64,000 nt of DNA from contig NZ_CP035375.1 in assembly GCF_004118935.1 (NCBI RefSeq), positions 2,418,001 to 2,482,000 on the forward strand, given 5' to 3'. This stretch comes from Salinibacterium sp. UTAS2018. GTDB lineage: Bacteria > Actinomycetota > Actinomycetes > Actinomycetales > Microbacteriaceae. Below the pieces are notes generated by a model. It saw nothing but the letters and a program-made list of their open reading frames with translations, was not told where the DNA came from and ran no database searches. Of this stretch, positions 34,481 to 43,653 are shown one piece after another. Both the position numbers and the translations under genes were made by a program. Positions within the stretch are counted from its first letter, which is position 1, and each line of letters begins with the position of its first letter.

Positions 34481-34828
34481 ATGGACCATTTGCTGCTCAA
34501 ACAGTTTGTCGCCGCCGGGCACCAACTGCATTTCGCCCACGCGGCACGCTCGTTGGGGGTTCCGCGGTCGAACCTTGTTGCGGCGATCAGGTCACTCGAA
34601 GAGCAACTGGGTTACCCGCTGTTCGATACCTCCGCGACGACGACGCAGCTAACCCCTGAGGGCGAAGCGTTTCTGATCGACGCCGACCGTCAACTTGATA
34701 AGTCTGCGAAGGCCGCCGCCGCATCCGTGGCAAAGCCGGGCGGAAAAGCCAAAGCCTCGAAAGGTAAGGGGCGCGCGCCTTCGGTCAAAGGAAAGTCGAA
34801 GCCGGGCTTTCGACGCCAAGCGCGTTAG
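34481..34828 (+). CDS. LysR-type DNA-binding domain with basic tail, no ligand domain
   Basis: A 115-residue protein. Residues 1-65 are a LysR winged helix (LKQFVAAGHQLHFAHAARSL, SNLVAAIRSLEEQLGYPLFD, LTPEGEAFL). Instead of the about 220-residue substrate-binding domain there are 45 residues rich in Lys, Ala and Gly (KPGGKAKASKGKGRAPSV). It ends with a normal stop and looks intact, so it may act as a small nucleoid-type or partner-dependent regulator. TACGCT stands 7 bases before the ATG (leaderless). Confidence 0.85.
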   Translation: MDHLLLKQFVAAGHQLHFAHAARSLGVPRSNLVAAIRSLEEQLGYPLFDTSATTTQLTPEGEAFLIDADRQLDKSAKAAAASVAKPGGKAKASKGKGRAPSVKGKSKPGFRRQAR

Positions 34829-34963
34829 GCACCAGTGCCGGCGTAATTAACCTGCTTTTTACAAGGCTGGAATCTCAGGACCCCCACCGTGTCAGTGGCT
34901 CTGCCAAGCTTCAATGAACACGACGAGTAAGGCGCTCGCCGCACGCCCCGATTCGGCAGGTTC

Positions 34964-35527
34964 ATGTCCACGGTTGATCGCAGAGCAACGCTCGAATCGC
35001 CCCTGCGGGTGCCGGTCATCCGGACCCCGCGCGTATCGCTTCGACCGCACCGGATGTCGGATGCTGCGCGATGGCACGAGATTCAGTCCAGCCCGCAGGT
35101 GAGTCAGTACACGGCGTGGCCGCAGCGCAGCCGCCGGTCCTCGCTGCGACAACTGACGCGTCGAACACGGCAGACTTCTATCCGTCGAGTGGACGACGTG
35201 CTGGCGCTGGCCATCGAATTCGAGGGTGAGCTGGTCGGAGAAATCAGCCTGCAGTTACGATCCTTGACCGCCTCAACTCGTTGCCTCGAAGTGAGTTGGA
35301 TCGTGCATCCGCAATTCCAAGGTCAAGGAATCGCGTACGAAGCGATGCGGCCGCTTTTCGCCTACGTGCGGGCGAACATTGAAGCTCTGTTGTTGGTCGC
35401 CGTCGTACACCCGGAGAATGCGGCGTCAGTAAAGCTGGCGCACAAACTGAAGTTGCACCCGCTGCCGGGTACCGCCGATCGCACCGTTTTCGTGGGGCGG
35501 AATGGGCCGCTGGCAGCGTTGTTCTGA
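34964..35527 (+). CDS. GNAT N-acetyltransferase
   Basis: A 187-residue acetyltransferase of the RimJ/RimL-like group. TPRVSLRPHRMSDAARWHEI opens the fold, ALAIEFEGELVGEISLQL is strand 4, and WIVHPQFQGQGIAYEAMRPL holds the acetyl-CoA pyrophosphate loop (QGQGIA), followed by VVHPENAASVKLAHKLKL. The substrate is not predictable. A GGCAGG sequence lies close before the ATG. The about 130 bases before it hold nothing I can name. Confidence 0.85.
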   Translation: MSTVDRRATLESPLRVPVIRTPRVSLRPHRMSDAARWHEIQSSPQVSQYTAWPQRSRRSSLRQLTRRTRQTSIRRVDDVLALAIEFEGELVGEISLQLRSLTASTRCLEVSWIVHPQFQGQGIAYEAMRPLFAYVRANIEALLLVAVVHPENAASVKLAHKLKLHPLPGTADRTVFVGRNGPLAALF

Positions 35528-35661
35528 CGGAGGAACGGCGCCGGCTGCAGGTGGCTTAGGCGTGCTTGAACACGTAGCGGGGCTGGTCGACGGTGCCGCA
35601 CGGTTCGTGGCTGCGGGGCATAATGGGGGCAGCGCTCAGTGGTTGCGCGCGGATGGCGGTC

Positions 35662-36690
35662 ATGGAATCAGGTAGCGGGGTGCAATCGGCGAAGCTTCGT
35701 GCTCCGAACATACGAGACGTCGCTCGCCGCGCTGGAGTGTCGTACCAGACGGTCTCGCGGGTGCTTAATGACAGCCCCAACATCCGCGATTCCACACGGG
35801 ATCGTGTGCGCGAGGCCATAAATGAACTGGGCTACCGCCCCAATCAGGCGGCGCGCACTCTGGTCACCAGCCGCACGCGCACCATCGGTGTGCTCGCGCA
35901 GCAGTCGAGCCACTTCGGCCCGGCGACTACGATTCAGGCGATCGAGCTCGCAGCACGGGAGGCGAGTTATCGCCTCAGCATCACCAATGTTGCATCTAAT
36001 GACCGCCACGCGATCAAGGCTGGCCTCGACTATTTGATGAGTCAGTCGGTCGAAGCGATCGTCTTCGTGACGCCGCAAGGGCGAGCGTTGGATGCGGTGC
36101 GCGAGTTGTCAGTCTCGGTGCCGTTCGTGGCGCTACACGCCAATCAAGTCGACCAGAGTCGGCACAGCATGTCGGTCGACCAGCAGGCGGGCGCTCGCCT
36201 CGCCACGCGACACCTGATCGATCTCGGTCACACCGAGATCATGCACTTGTCCGGGCCCCGGGACTGGCTCGAGGCAGAAGCGCGCGTGCAGGGATTTCTC
36301 GACGAAATTAATGAAGCCGGGCTCAAGGCGCGGGCGCCCGTTCTGGGCGACTGGAGTTCCAGCTTCGGGTATTACGCGGGCCTCGAACTGCTGCGATCGC
36401 GCGACTTCACGGCGCTGTTCGCCAGCAATGACCAAATGGCGTTGGGCTTCATGCACGCCTGTCGTGAGCTGGGGCTGAGTATCCCCGACGATATGAGCGT
36501 CGTGGGCTTCGATGACATCCCCGAAGCGGCCCACTTCTTTCCGCCGCTGACCACAGTGCGGCAGAACCTTCCGGAAATCGGCCGTCGCGCCATCTCCGTA
36601 CTGTTGGCGGGCCTGCGCGGTGAAAATCCTGGTGACGACGGCATTGTTCTTCCGGAGTTAATCGTGCGCGAATCGACCGCGACGCTCTAG
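35662..36690 (+). CDS. LacI family regulator, probable arabinose repressor
   Basis: A 342-residue LacI-type repressor. The HTH and hinge are NIRDVARRAGVSYQTVSRVL and YRPNQAARTL. The periplasmic-binding-type effector domain contains TRTIGVLAQQSSHFGP, MHLSGPRDWLEAEARVQGF and FASNDQMALGFMHA. It lies on the same strand just before araBDA with two operator-like sites between. LacI-type AraR proteins control araBDA in some corynebacteria, so an arabinose role is a reasonable inference. Several in-frame ATGs exist (35593, 35653, 35662); the last two keep only a short tail before the HTH. Confidence 0.88.
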   Translation: MESGSGVQSAKLRAPNIRDVARRAGVSYQTVSRVLNDSPNIRDSTRDRVREAINELGYRPNQAARTLVTSRTRTIGVLAQQSSHFGPATTIQAIELAAREASYRLSITNVASNDRHAIKAGLDYLMSQSVEAIVFVTPQGRALDAVRELSVSVPFVALHANQVDQSRHSMSVDQQAGARLATRHLIDLGHTEIMHLSGPRDWLEAEARVQGFLDEINEAGLKARAPVLGDWSSSFGYYAGLELLRSRDFTALFASNDQMALGFMHACRELGLSIPDDMSVVGFDDIPEAAHFFPPLTTVRQNLPEIGRRAISVLLAGLRGENPGDDGIVLPELIVRESTATL

Positions 36691-36726
36691 TCCGCGGCGT
36701 GGCTGTCGGATGATGATCTGCTGCCC

Positions 36727-36784
36727 TTGACGGATGTGACCGTTTCGCATGTAACATAGTGACCACAATGTGAACGGTCACATT
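36727..36784 (+). promoter_or_regulatory. araBDA promoter with two LacI-type operators
   Basis: TTGACG (36727) and TAACAT (36752) are -35 and -10 candidates, 19 bases apart. Between them lies an imperfect operator ATGTGACCGTTTCGCAT (36734-36750). Just downstream is a perfect one, AATGTGA-ACGG-TCACATT (36767-36784). Centres are about 33 bp apart, near three helical turns. Confidence 0.7.
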
Positions 36785-36817
36785 CACTGAACTGCACCCT
36801 AGACAACGGAGTCCGAC

Positions 36818-38485
36818 GTGAGTTTTTCCCCGAGCGACCAATTCGTGATTGGTGTCGACTTCGGCACGCTGTCGGGTCGTGCCGTCGTAGTCCGCGTTTC
36901 CGATGGAGCCGAACTCGGCGCGGGCGTTCATGACTACTCCCACGCGGTTATGGACTCCACCTTGGCCAGTTCAGGCCAAGCGCTGCCGCCGGAGTGGGCG
37001 CTGCAGGTGCCTTCAGACTATGTGGACGTACTCAAACATGCCGTTCCCGCGGCGCTCACAGCATCCGGCGTCGACCCAGCGCAGGTCATCGGAATTGCAA
37101 CAGATTTCACCGCCTGCACCATGATCCCGACTCTGGCAGACGGTACTCCGCTCAATGAGCTTCTCGAGTTTGTGGACCGCCCCCACGCCTACGTCAAACT
37201 GTGGAAGCACCATGCCGCGCAGCCGCACGCTGACCGCATCAACGAGCTTGCGGCCGCACGGAATGAACCGTGGTTGTCTCGCTACGGTGGGCTCATCTCG
37301 AGCGAGTGGGAATTCGCTAAAGGACTGCAACTGCTCGAAGAGGATCCCGAACTGTACGAACTCATGGACCACTGGGTCGAAGCCGCCGACTGGATCGTCT
37401 GGCAGCTCTCCGGCCGCTACGTTCGTAACGCCTGCACCGCCGGGTATAAGGGCATCCTCCAGGACGGCGAGTACCCCAGTCGGGAATTCCTTGCCGCATT
37501 GAATCCCGCCTTCGCAAGCTTCGCTGATGACAAAGTGAGTCACGCTCTTGGCCAGTTAGGTGATGCTGCGGGCACGCTCACGGCGCAAGCAGCGTCTTGG
37601 ACGGGACTGCCCGAGGGAATCGCCGTCGCTGTGGGAAACGTCGACGCGCACGTGACCGCTCCTGCTGCTGGGGCGACGCGACCGGGTCAGATGGTCGCGA
37701 TTATGGGCACCTCCACGTGCCACGTCATGAACTCGGATGTTTTGACCGACGTTCCAGGGATGTGTGGAGTCGTCGAGGGCGGTATCGTCTCGGGCCTGTA
37801 TGGCTACGAAGCAGGACAGTCGGGGGTGGGCGATATCTTCGCCTGGTACGTCGAGAATCAGGTGCCATCTCGCTACTTCGACGCCGCCGCTGAGGTTGGC
37901 GTGAGCATCCACGAACACCTCACCAGCCTGATCGCCGGTCAACCGGTTGGCGGCCACGGATTGGTAGCGCTCGACTGGCACGGCGGCAACCGCTCGGTGC
38001 TTGTCGACGCGGAGCTCAGCGGCGTAGTGTTTGGCGCCACCCTCGCGACCCGCGCCGAAGAGGTGTACCGCGCATTGTTCGAAGCGACGGCGTTCGGCAC
38101 CCGCACGATTGTCGAAACCTTTAACGCACACGGCGTACCAGTGACCGATTTCATCGTCGCCGGAGGGCTGTTGCGCAACCCCGTGCTCATGCAAATCTAC
38201 AGCGACGTGCTGCGAATGCCCATCTCCACGATCGCGAGTGAGCAAGGTCCGGCGCTCGGCTCCGCGATTCACGCAGCCGTGGCTGCCGGGGCCTACGACA
38301 CCGTCGTGGCCGCGGGCGAAGCCATGGGCAAAGTTCAGAAGGCGACGTATGTGCCGGATGCGGCATCCGCTGACGCCTACGACGCACTTTTCGCAGAGTA
38401 CCGCACTCTGCACGACTACTTTGGCCGCGGCGGCAATGATGTCATGCGCCGGCTCAAAAACATTCGTCGGGAGGCCCTCGCATGA
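36818..38485 (+). CDS. araB: ribulokinase
   Basis: A 555-residue FGGY-family kinase that phosphorylates L-ribulose. The N-terminal phosphate loop is VIGVDFGTLSGRAVVV, a central motif is GTSTCHVMNSD, and the C-terminal adenosine motif is VAGGLLRNPVLMQIYSDVL. Length is typical for AraB. GTG start with GGAG 6 bases upstream. First gene of a three-gene operon joined by 4-base overlaps. Confidence 0.96.
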   Translation: MSFSPSDQFVIGVDFGTLSGRAVVVRVSDGAELGAGVHDYSHAVMDSTLASSGQALPPEWALQVPSDYVDVLKHAVPAALTASGVDPAQVIGIATDFTACTMIPTLADGTPLNELLEFVDRPHAYVKLWKHHAAQPHADRINELAAARNEPWLSRYGGLISSEWEFAKGLQLLEEDPELYELMDHWVEAADWIVWQLSGRYVRNACTAGYKGILQDGEYPSREFLAALNPAFASFADDKVSHALGQLGDAAGTLTAQAASWTGLPEGIAVAVGNVDAHVTAPAAGATRPGQMVAIMGTSTCHVMNSDVLTDVPGMCGVVEGGIVSGLYGYEAGQSGVGDIFAWYVENQVPSRYFDAAAEVGVSIHEHLTSLIAGQPVGGHGLVALDWHGGNRSVLVDAELSGVVFGATLATRAEEVYRALFEATAFGTRTIVETFNAHGVPVTDFIVAGGLLRNPVLMQIYSDVLRMPISTIASEQGPALGSAIHAAVAAGAYDTVVAAGEAMGKVQKATYVPDAASADAYDALFAEYRTLHDYFGRGGNDVMRRLKNIRREALA

Positions 38486-39225
38486 TCGCATACAGCCCAG
38501 AAGTTCAGGTCGCCATTGCGCGTATTCGCGATGAAGTTGCCGCACTTCACGCCGAACTTACCCGTTACGGTCTTGTCGTGTGGACCGGCGGTAACGTCTC
38601 AGCACGTGTGCCTGGAGCTGACCTGTTCGTGATCAAGCCGAGCGGGGTCTCGTACGACGACCTAGCGCCAGAGAACATGATTCTGTGCGATCTCGACGGT
38701 GCGGTGATCCGAGATACTCCGGGATCAGATCGTGCTCCCTCGAGCGACACAGCGGCCCACGCCTACATCTATCGCGCCATGCCCGAGGTCGGGGGAGTCG
38801 TGCACACCCACTCCACCTATGCCACCGCATGGGCGGCACGAGGCGAAGCTATCCCTTGCGTTATCACGGCGATGGCGGATGAATTCGGTGGTGAAATTCC
38901 TATCGGTCCTTTCGCGATAATCGGTGACGATTCGATCGGCCGCGGAGTTGTCGAGACGCTCACCGGCCACCGTTCGCGAGCTGTTCTGATGCAAAACCAT
39001 GGCCCTTTCTCGATCGGTAAGAATGCTCGCGATGCTGTGAAGGCCGCAGCGATGGTCGAGGATGTCGCGCGCACCGTTCACATCGCGCGACAGGGCGGAG
39101 CTCTGGTGCCGATTGCTCAAAGCGCTATCGACTCGCTCTTCGACCGCTATCAGAACGTGTACGGACAAGCTCCCCAAGGAGCACTAGTCGACAGCACCTC
39201 CGACGGAAAGGCACCCTCACTGTGA
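38482..39225 (+). CDS. araD: L-ribulose-5-phosphate 4-epimerase
   Basis: A 247-residue class II aldolase-fold enzyme converting L-ribulose 5-phosphate to D-xylulose 5-phosphate. The substrate loop is [10 protein letters not shown], the zinc histidines are in [16 protein letters not shown], and the third ligand region is [18 protein letters not shown] overlap with araB and GTGA overlap with araA indicate one translationally coupled operon. Confidence 0.95.
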   Translation: MIAYSPEVQVAIARIRDEVAALHAELTRYGLVVWTGGNVSARVPGADLFVIKPSGVSYDDLAPENMILCDLDGAVIRDTPGSDRAPSSDTAAHAYIYRAMPEVGGVVHTHSTYATAWAARGEAIPCVITAMADEFGGEIPIGPFAIIGDDSIGRGVVETLTGHRSRAVLMQNHGPFSIGKNARDAVKAAAMVEDVARTVHIARQGGALVPIAQSAIDSLFDRYQNVYGQAPQGALVDSTSDGKAPSL

Positions 39226-40745
39226 GCAACCGCAGCATCACCCCCAACCTTGCGAGCTACGAAGTGTGGTTTCTCACGGGAAGCCAAGAGCTGTATGGCG
39301 AAGAGACTCTTCAGCAGGTCGCCGAGCAGAGCCGCGCTGTGGCCGATGCCTTGAGTGCCGCCGCGAACGTACCCGTTACGATCGTGTGGAAGCCGGTCTT
39401 GAAGGGCTCGGACGCCATCCGCCGCACCGCTCTTGAGATCAATGCTGCCGATAACGTGATTGGCGTTATCGCGTGGATGCATACCTTCAGCCCCGCCAAG
39501 ATGTGGATCGCGGGCCTCGACGCGCTGCGCAAGCCGCTGCTGCACCTTCACACTCAAGCCAATGTCGAGCTACCCTGGGCCGATATTGATTTCGACTTCA
39601 TGAACCTCAACCAAGCGGCGCACGGCGATCGCGAGTTTGGCTACATCCAGTCGCGTCTCGGCGTCGCGCGCAAAACCGTTGTGGGCCACGTCTCCAATCC
39701 GGCGGTGCTTGCCAGCATTGCGACCTGGTCGCGCGCCGCGGCAGGTTGGGCCGCCAGCCGTTCGCTCAAGCTCGCACGCTTCGGAGACAACATGCGTTTT
39801 GTCGCCGTAACGGAGGGTGACAAGACCGAGGCAGAATTGCGCTTCGGTGTGCAGGTCAACACCTGGGGCGTCAATGAACTCGCGGATGCCGTTGCTGCAG
39901 TAGCGGAAGCAGACATCGACGATCTCGTCGCGGAATACGAAGCGAGCTACGAGGTGGCGGCTGAACTGCGTGTTTCTGGCGAACGCCATCAGTCGCTGCG
40001 CGACGGTGCAGCGATCGAACTCGGTCTGCGCTCCTTCCTCGAAGCTGGCGGATTCTCGGCCTTCACCACTAGTTTCGAAGATCTTGGCCAGCTCAAGCAA
40101 CTGCCCGGGCTCGCGGTACAGCGTTTGATGGCGGATGGTTATGGGTTCGGCGCCGAGGGCGATTGGAAAACTGCCATCCTCGTGCGCGTCGCCAATGTCA
40201 TGGGCGCAGGGCTCCCCGGCGGCGCGAGCCTCATGGAGGACTACACCTATCACCTCACTCCGGGCGAAGAGAAAGTTCTCGGTGCTCACATGCTCGAAGT
40301 CAGTCCGAGTCTCACTACTTCCAAGCCGAGTCTCGAAATTCACCCGCTCGGAATCGGCGGCAAAGACGACCCCGTTCGTCTTGTATTCACGGCTGACAGT
40401 GGCCCCGCCGTGGTAGTTGCACTCAGCGACATGCGCGATCGTTTCCGTCTCGTCGCGAACGTCGTGGAAAACGTTCCGCTGGATGCCCCCATGCCGAACC
40501 TTCCGGTCGGTAGGGCCGTGTGGAAGCCTGCGCCCGACTTTGCAACCTCGGCGGCGGCCTGGCTGATTGCGGGCGCTGCACATCACACAGTGATGTCCAC
40601 AGCGGTTGACATCGAGGTTTTCCGCGACTGGGCCGAAATGTCGGGAACGGAGCTTCTCGTCATTGATGAAAGCACGACGATCCGCGAGTTCCAGAAAGAA
40701 GTTCGCTGGAATGCGGCCTACTACCGGCTGGCACAGGGGCTGTAA
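39222..40745 (+). CDS. araA: L-arabinose isomerase
   Basis: A 507-residue isomerase converting L-arabinose to L-ribulose. [20 protein letters not shown] opens the protein, [13 protein letters not shown] is the conserved N-terminal core, and the metal-binding C-terminal part contains [16 protein letters not shown] and [19 protein letters not shown]. Length and motifs leave no doubt. No arabinose transporter is encoded next to the operon. Confidence 0.96.
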   Translation: MSNRSITPNLASYEVWFLTGSQELYGEETLQQVAEQSRAVADALSAAANVPVTIVWKPVLKGSDAIRRTALEINAADNVIGVIAWMHTFSPAKMWIAGLDALRKPLLHLHTQANVELPWADIDFDFMNLNQAAHGDREFGYIQSRLGVARKTVVGHVSNPAVLASIATWSRAAAGWAASRSLKLARFGDNMRFVAVTEGDKTEAELRFGVQVNTWGVNELADAVAAVAEADIDDLVAEYEASYEVAAELRVSGERHQSLRDGAAIELGLRSFLEAGGFSAFTTSFEDLGQLKQLPGLAVQRLMADGYGFGAEGDWKTAILVRVANVMGAGLPGGASLMEDYTYHLTPGEEKVLGAHMLEVSPSLTTSKPSLEIHPLGIGGKDDPVRLVFTADSGPAVVVALSDMRDRFRLVANVVENVPLDAPMPNLPVGRAVWKPAPDFATSAAAWLIAGAAHHTVMSTAVDIEVFRDWAEMSGTELLVIDESTTIREFQKEVRWNAAYYRLAQGL

Positions 40746-40806
40746 GTCGACGTAGCTAAACCGATCTGGATAAGCACGATGCTTCGCCGCGCAGGGGCGT
40801 AGGTGC

Positions 40807-40839
40807 TAGCGTGACAACCACCGTCGAAGGGAATATCCC
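40807..40839 (+). promoter_or_regulatory. possible heliorhodopsin promoter and translation start region
   Basis: TAGCGT (40807-40812), a -10 form also seen before the 60425 gene, precedes a 27-base leader. AAGGG lies 7 bases before the GTG, inside a short GGGA-ATA-TCCC stem. No good -35 is seen. Confidence 0.4.
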
Positions 40840-41643
40840 GTGTCAAAGAAGACCTATTCTCCGGAGCAGCAAGTTGATCGTCTGCGCATCTACAACATTG
40901 TGGCGGGCAGCCTGCATCTCCTGCAGGCCATCGGCTTTGCCATCGTTCTCACGATGCTCAGTACTCAAGTGCTGTTCGCCGTCACGGCGGACTACCTAGC
41001 GGGCCCTCCCGGAGCGCCGATACCGCCCGAGCGTGTGACCGTCTTCGAGATCAACATCGGGATCGGCGTCGTCGTCTTCCTCGCGCTGAGCGCGGTATTC
41101 CACTTTGCGGTGTCGAGCCCGTGGTTCTTTGGGCGCTACAAGACGGGCCTGCTGGAGAGCCGCAACTACTTCCGTTGGACCGAATACTCGCTCAGTTCAT
41201 CCATCATGATCTGGCTGATTCTCGCGATCAATGGAGTGACGGATATCGCGGCACTCTTCGCAGTATTCACCGTGAACGCCGCCATGATTCTGTTCGGTGC
41301 GGTGCAAGAGAAGTACGAGAAGCCCGGATCGGGCGGGATGCTGCCCTTCATCTTCGGCTCGATGGTCGGTGTTGTGCCGTGGATTCTTATCCTCATCTAC
41401 TTCTTGCGCCCCGGCAGCTCCAACGAAGCCGCTGCTCCCGGTTTTGTCGTCGGCATTGTGATCTCGCTCTTCCTGTTCTTCAACACCTTCGCCCTCAACC
41501 AGTGGTTGCAATACAAGCAAGTGGGCAAGTGGAAGAGCTACCTGCAGGGCGAACGCACCTACATCACGCTCAGCCTGGTCGCGAAGACCGCGCTCGCGTG
41601 GCAAGTGTTCTCCGGCGCGATCGTTCCGGCGCTCACCAGTTGA
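40840..41643 (+). CDS. heliorhodopsin
   Basis: A 267-residue seven-helix retinal protein. The Schiff-base lysine is in helix 7, TLSLVAKTALAWQVF (Lys249). The counterion is in helix 3, FRWTEYSLSSSIMIWL (Glu115). The 134-residue spacing equals that of Glu107 and Lys241 in heliorhodopsin 48C12. The sequence lacks the type 1 DxxxxT/D pump motif. Heliorhodopsins are inverted (N-terminus inside) and have a long photocycle; most do not pump ions and the role is unsettled, with regulatory links to enzymes proposed. It follows araA by 94 bases on the same strand but has its own promoter-like box. No retinal synthesis gene is in the window. Confidence 0.96.
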   Translation: MSKKTYSPEQQVDRLRIYNIVAGSLHLLQAIGFAIVLTMLSTQVLFAVTADYLAGPPGAPIPPERVTVFEINIGIGVVVFLALSAVFHFAVSSPWFFGRYKTGLLESRNYFRWTEYSLSSSIMIWLILAINGVTDIAALFAVFTVNAAMILFGAVQEKYEKPGSGGMLPFIFGSMVGVVPWILILIYFLRPGSSNEAAAPGFVVGIVISLFLFFNTFALNQWLQYKQVGKWKSYLQGERTYITLSLVAKTALAWQVFSGAIVPALTS

Positions 41644-41675
41644 CGACGTAGCGCGAACTCGCCATACCTCACAAC

Positions 41676-41713
41676 AGAAATGCCCCGCAGCTGATGCTGC
41701 GGGGCATTTCTTT
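41676..41713. terminator. strong terminator after heliorhodopsin
   Basis: AGAAATGCCCCGCAGC and GCTGCGGGGCATTTCT form a perfect 16-bp stem with loop TGAT, followed by TTT on the plus strand. It also stands 53 bases beyond the convergent oxidoreductase gene and may serve both. Confidence 0.92.
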
Positions 41714-41766
41714 GCCGCACCGAAGTGCGGGGAGTGTGCGCCGTTCGGGTCGGCAGCCACACGGGA

Positions 41767-42771
41767 CTAGATACGAACGAGCGCCTTGCCGATGTTGGCG
41801 CCGCTCATCATGCCGTTGAAAGCATCGAGAGCGTTATCAATGCCGTCGGTGATGGTTTCATCGAAGACGATCTTGCCTTCGCCGAGCCAGCCCTGCATTG
41901 CGGCGCCGAACTCGGGGGCGAGGTGGAAGTAGCTGCCCATCGTGAAGCCCTTGATGGTGAGACCACGGGTGACGATGTTGGAGCTGTTCTTGATGCCCTC
42001 ATCCTTGCCGTTGATCAATGACATAACGCCGCAGACTGCTACGCGGCCGCCGTCCTTGAATGCACCGAGTGCTGCCGAGAGGTGCTCGCCACCCACGTTG
42101 TCGAAATAGACATCGATTCCGTCGGGTGCTGCGGCATCCAGCTGACCGGCGATGTCGCCGTTCTTGTAGTTGAAGGCGGCGTCGTAGCCGTACTTGCTTG
42201 TGAGGAGTGCGACCTTCTCGTCGGTGCCGGCGCTGCCGACAACGCGTGCTGCACCGAGGATGCGAGCGATTTGGCCCACCATCGTGCCGACTCCACCAGC
42301 GGCACCGGAAACGAAGACGGTGTCGCCCTCCTTGATGTGGGCGATCTGAGTGAGGCCGGTCCAGGCGGTGATTCCGGTGATGCCGAGAACGCTGAGGAAC
42401 AGCGAGGGCGAGATACCGGGAACGTCGGGGAGCGCCGTGAACTGACCAGCGGGAGCCTGCGCGATGTCGCGCCAGCCGAGCTGGTGCTGCACGAGGGTGC
42501 CGACGGGCAGCGATGCATCCTTCGACTCGATGACTTCACCAACCGCAGCCCCGACCATTGTCTCGTTGAGGTTGAACGGTGCGATGTACGAGCGGCCCTC
42601 GTTCATGCGACCGCGCATGTACGGGTCAACCGAGAGGAACGTGTTGCGTACGCGAACGTCGCCGTCAGCGAGCTCGGGCAGGTCGACCTGAATCTTGACC
42701 ACGTTCTCGGTGGTAGGTACGCCGGTGGGGCGTGAGGCGAGTTGCCATTGGGTGCTGGTGCTTGTTGTCAT
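41767..42771 (-). CDS. NADP-dependent oxidoreductase, CurA-like MDR family
   Basis: A 334-residue zinc-independent medium-chain reductase. RNTFLSVDPYMRGRMNEGRS is the conserved CurA/prostaglandin-reductase N-terminal motif, VFVSGAAGGVGTMVGQIARI the NADP loop, and YFDNVGGEHLSAAL follows. The family reduces alpha,beta-unsaturated carbonyls. It lies 51 bases after the DJ-1-like gene on the same strand; both deal with reactive carbonyl compounds, supporting a shared stress role under the TetR regulator. Confidence 0.92.
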   Translation of the reverse strand: MTTSTSTQWQLASRPTGVPTTENVVKIQVDLPELADGDVRVRNTFLSVDPYMRGRMNEGRSYIAPFNLNETMVGAAVGEVIESKDASLPVGTLVQHQLGWRDIAQAPAGQFTALPDVPGISPSLFLSVLGITGITAWTGLTQIAHIKEGDTVFVSGAAGGVGTMVGQIARILGAARVVGSAGTDEKVALLTSKYGYDAAFNYKNGDIAGQLDAAAPDGIDVYFDNVGGEHLSAALGAFKDGGRVAVCGVMSLINGKDEGIKNSSNIVTRGLTIKGFTMGSYFHLAPEFGAAMQGWLGEGKIVFDETITDGIDNALDAFNGMMSGANIGKALVRI

Positions 42772-42822
42772 GAAAATCTCCTTGAGCTTATTGCCGAGTG
42801 AAAAGTGGGAAGTGTGCGGTCG

Positions 42823-43527
42823 TTAGGACTTGTCGGCGACGATGCGCTCGGCAACGGCGACGGATGATGCGGGGTTCTGACCGGTGTACAGCGAGCCATC
42901 AACGACCACGTAGGGCGCGAAGGGCTCCGGTGCCTTGGAGTAGTCGGCACCCAGTTCAACGAGACGGGTCTCGACGAGCCACTTGACCTTGTCGGCGAGG
43001 CCGGCGATCTCTTCTTCGCTGTTGGCGAAGCCGGTCATCTTGCGGCCCTTGAGAACCCATTCGCCGGTCGCCTTGTCGTTCGCGGCGAGCAGTGCAGCGG
43101 GGGCGTGGCAGAGGACACCGAGGGTGGTGTTCGACTTAACGGCCTCGACGATGAGCTGGCCGGAGTCGTCGTCGGTCGCGAGGTCTTCCATGGGGCCGTG
43201 GCCGCCGGGGTAGAAGATGACGTCATAGTCGCTGGCGTTGACGGCATCCAAGCGGAGGGGATTCTGGAGGATGCTCTGCATTGCGGCAATTCGAGCCTCG
43301 AAGTCAGCGAGGCGTTCGGCGGAACCGACACCACCCTCGCTGAGGCTGGAAGCGTCAAAAGTGGGGGCGACGCCGGCGGGGCTGGCGAGCTGAACCTTCC
43401 AGCCGGCCTCGGTGAAGATGCGGTACGGCTCGAGAAGCTCTTCTGCCCAGACACCCGTGGGGTGCTCTGAACCATCGGCGAGCGTCAAGTGTGATGCTGC
43501 GGACAAGACCATCAATACGTTTGTCAT
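42823..43527 (-). CDS. DJ-1/PfpI-type protein, Hsp31-like (glyoxalase III/chaperone)
   Basis: A 234-residue type 1 amidotransferase-like protein. The nucleophile elbow is GVLCHAPAALLAA (Cys140, His141), the glutamate side is TGVWAEELLEPY, and IFYPGGHGPMEDLA is the conserved oxyanion loop. This pattern fits Hsp31-like DJ-1 proteins that remove methylglyoxal or protect proteins. AGGAG lies before the ATG. It diverges from the TetR gene across two palindromes. Confidence 0.9.
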   Translation of the reverse strand: MTNVLMVLSAASHLTLADGSEHPTGVWAEELLEPYRIFTEAGWKVQLASPAGVAPTFDASSLSEGGVGSAERLADFEARIAAMQSILQNPLRLDAVNASDYDVIFYPGGHGPMEDLATDDDSGQLIVEAVKSNTTLGVLCHAPAALLAANDKATGEWVLKGRKMTGFANSEEEIAGLADKVKWLVETRLVELGADYSKAPEPFAPYVVVDGSLYTGQNPASSVAVAERIVADKS

Positions 43528-43582
43528 ACGAACTCCTTACAAAGCTGGGTGGCTCGGTGACGAGCCAATTGATTGTTTACCA

Positions 43583-43636
43583 AACCAATTGGTTCGACAG
43601 TACGTCTGCGTGTAAGGTAAGTCAAACCAACCGGTT
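43583..43636. promoter_or_regulatory. pair of TetR-type operators
   Basis: AACCAATTGGTT (43583-43594, a perfect palindrome) and AACCAACCGGTT (43625-43636) are each followed by CGA and lie 42 bp apart, four helical turns. A partial third site GCCAATTGATT is at 43564. They fill the divergent gap between the DJ-1-like and TetR genes. Confidence 0.7.
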
Positions 43637-43653
43637 CGATTTGGAGGTGTTTG

